Under the pieces are notes generated by a model. The model made no database searches. It was not told the origin of the DNA and saw only the letters and a list, made by a program, of their open reading frames with translations. From Flavobacterium restrictum (GTDB taxonomy: Bacteria > Bacteroidota > Bacteroidia > Flavobacteriales > Flavobacteriaceae), in assembly GCF_007097245.1 (NCBI RefSeq), contig NZ_VJZT01000001.1, positions 186,001-250,000 of the forward strand: a DNA stretch of 64,000 nucleotides, in the 5' to 3' direction. Below are positions 63,088-64,000 of the stretch, piece by piece. Each line of letters starts with the position of its first letter. Positions within the stretch are counted from its first letter, which is position 1. The translations under genes were made by a program, and so were the position numbers.

Positions 63088-64000
63088 ATGAAAAAATTAC
63101 CTGTTTTTACACTAGGTGTAGAAGAAGAATATCAAATTATAGATCCTGTTACCAGAGATTTACGCTCGCATTTGTCTAAAATTGTTGATGGTGCCAAAAT
63201 AATTTTGAACGAACAAGTAAAAGCCGAAATGCACCAATCAGTGGTTGAAGTAGGAACTAATATTTGCAAAAGTGTAGCCGAAGCCAAATGCGAAATAAAA
63301 TTCTTGCGGTCAAAAATCGTTGAATTAGCCCAAAAGCAAGATTTAATTGTAGGCGGTGCCGGAACACATCCGTTTTCAAAATGGCAAGATCAACCCATTA
63401 CTGATGATCCACGTTACCACGATATTGTTAATGAGTTGCAAGATGCGGCACGCTCCAATTTGATTTTTGGAATGCACTGCCACGTGGGTATCGAAAACAG
63501 AGAGATAGGATTGCAATTAATGAATCAAGCGACTTATTTCTTGCCTCATATTTTTGCACTTTCGACCAATTCCCCTTTTTGGGAAGGGCGTAAAACAGGT
63601 TATAAATCTTTTAGAACCAAGGTTTTTGACAAATTTCCGAGAACAGGTTTACCCGAGTATTTTGATTCGGTTAGTTCCTATGAAAATTATTTAGAAACAT
63701 TGGTGAAGACCAATTGTATCGATAATCCCAAAAAAATATGGTGGGATTTGCGGTTGCATCCGTTTTATAACACCATCGAGTTTAGGATTTGTGACATGTG
63801 TTTAACCGTTGACGAAACCATTTGTATAGTGGCTATCATTCAAGCTATTGTGGCAAAATTGTACAAACTAAACATGAACAATACCAGTTTTAACATCTAC
63901 CGACTGGCATTAATCAAGGAGAATAAATTTCGAGCTGCCCGTTACGGAATCGATAACAATATGATTGATTTTGGCTTACAAAAAGAAGTAGAAACCAAGT
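63088..64000 (+). CDS. GCS2-family carboxylate-amine ligase (YbdK-like), partial
   Basis: An open frame of 304 visible codons runs to the window edge. It starts MKKLPVFTLGVEEEYQIIDP with the family's GVEEEY motif and contains VVEVGTNICKSVAEAK, GGAGTHPFSKWQDQ, IFGMHCHVGIENREIG and LRLHPFYNTIEFRICD, all typical of the glutamate-cysteine ligase 2 group. Characterised members ligate glutamate to cysteine or have weak such activity; the true substrate of this clade is unknown. The C-terminal part is outside the window. Confidence 0.92.
   Translation, partial: MKKLPVFTLGVEEEYQIIDPVTRDLRSHLSKIVDGAKIILNEQVKAEMHQSVVEVGTNICKSVAEAKCEIKFLRSKIVELAQKQDLIVGGAGTHPFSKWQDQPITDDPRYHDIVNELQDAARSNLIFGMHCHVGIENREIGLQLMNQATYFLPHIFALSTNSPFWEGRKTGYKSFRTKVFDKFPRTGLPEYFDSVSSYENYLETLVKTNCIDNPKKIWWDLRLHPFYNTIEFRICDMCLTVDETICIVAIIQAIVAKLYKLNMNNTSFNIYRLALIKENKFRAARYGIDNNMIDFGLQKEVETK

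Overview
The window looks like a chromosome segment from a Flavobacterium-type member of the Bacteroidetes (Flavobacteriaceae). The signs are AT-rich DNA, SusC/SusD proteins, type IX secretion sorting domains of both classes (Por-secretion tail and CHU_C), Bacteroidetes promoter motifs (TAnnTTTG), a long class II ketol-acid reductoisomerase and Flavobacterium-style intergenic repeats. I found no rRNA, tRNA, transposase, phage gene or CRISPR array.

Region 1 (1-12897) is the downstream part of a polysaccharide utilization locus: the end of a SusC receptor, SusD, a GH144-type lipoprotein, an esterase, a GH3 beta-glucosidase, a small T9SS-secreted binding protein, a T9SS-secreted enzyme-like protein that shares that binding domain and appears distantly related to GH144, a GH97 alpha-glucosidase and an M28 peptidase. 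GH144 plus GH3 suggests beta-1,2-glucan or another beta-glucan as substrate.

Region 2 (12988-22135) is mostly housekeeping: an OmpA-like lipoprotein, a GT2 glycosyltransferase, an HsdR_N-like nuclease-fold protein, HolA, a tiny membrane protein, EttA, a 2OG-Fe(II) oxygenase, and a VWA/MoxR-type ATPase pair. It is followed by a 2353-residue repeat-rich adhesin-like T9SS protein (22751-29812).

Region 3 (29871-41807) holds an unknown helical protein, the branched-chain amino acid cluster leuA-leuB-ilvD-ilvB-ilvN-ilvC, and acetyl-CoA synthetase acs.

Region 4 (42151-48412) is the most interesting part. It is a type III polyketide synthase cluster containing an FAD oxidoreductase, a methyltransferase, a chalcone-synthase-family enzyme with an intact Cys-His-Asn triad, a FabZ-like dehydratase, a FabF-like ketosynthase, a dedicated acyl carrier protein and an overlapping phosphopantetheinyl transferase. 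It lies between acs and the DUF294/exonuclease pair that often accompanies acetate genes, and is dotted with repeats. A reasonable model is that a dedicated mini fatty acid system makes an acyl starter, the type III PKS turns it into an aromatic or pyrone lipid, and the methyltransferase and flavoenzyme tailor it.

Region 5 (48523-60391) carries the exonuclease-like/DUF294 pair, a DUF2911 protein, a Bcr/CflA efflux pump, a type II NADH dehydrogenase, two SF2 helicases, a DUF6155 protein, a DUF3817 membrane protein, an MscS channel and an ACT-domain protein. After a (TAAG)19 microsatellite and an unknown small gene comes the start of a second uncharacterised set (61349-64000): an esterase-like hydrolase, an ATP-grasp ligase and a GCS2-type carboxylate-amine ligase, cut by the window edge.
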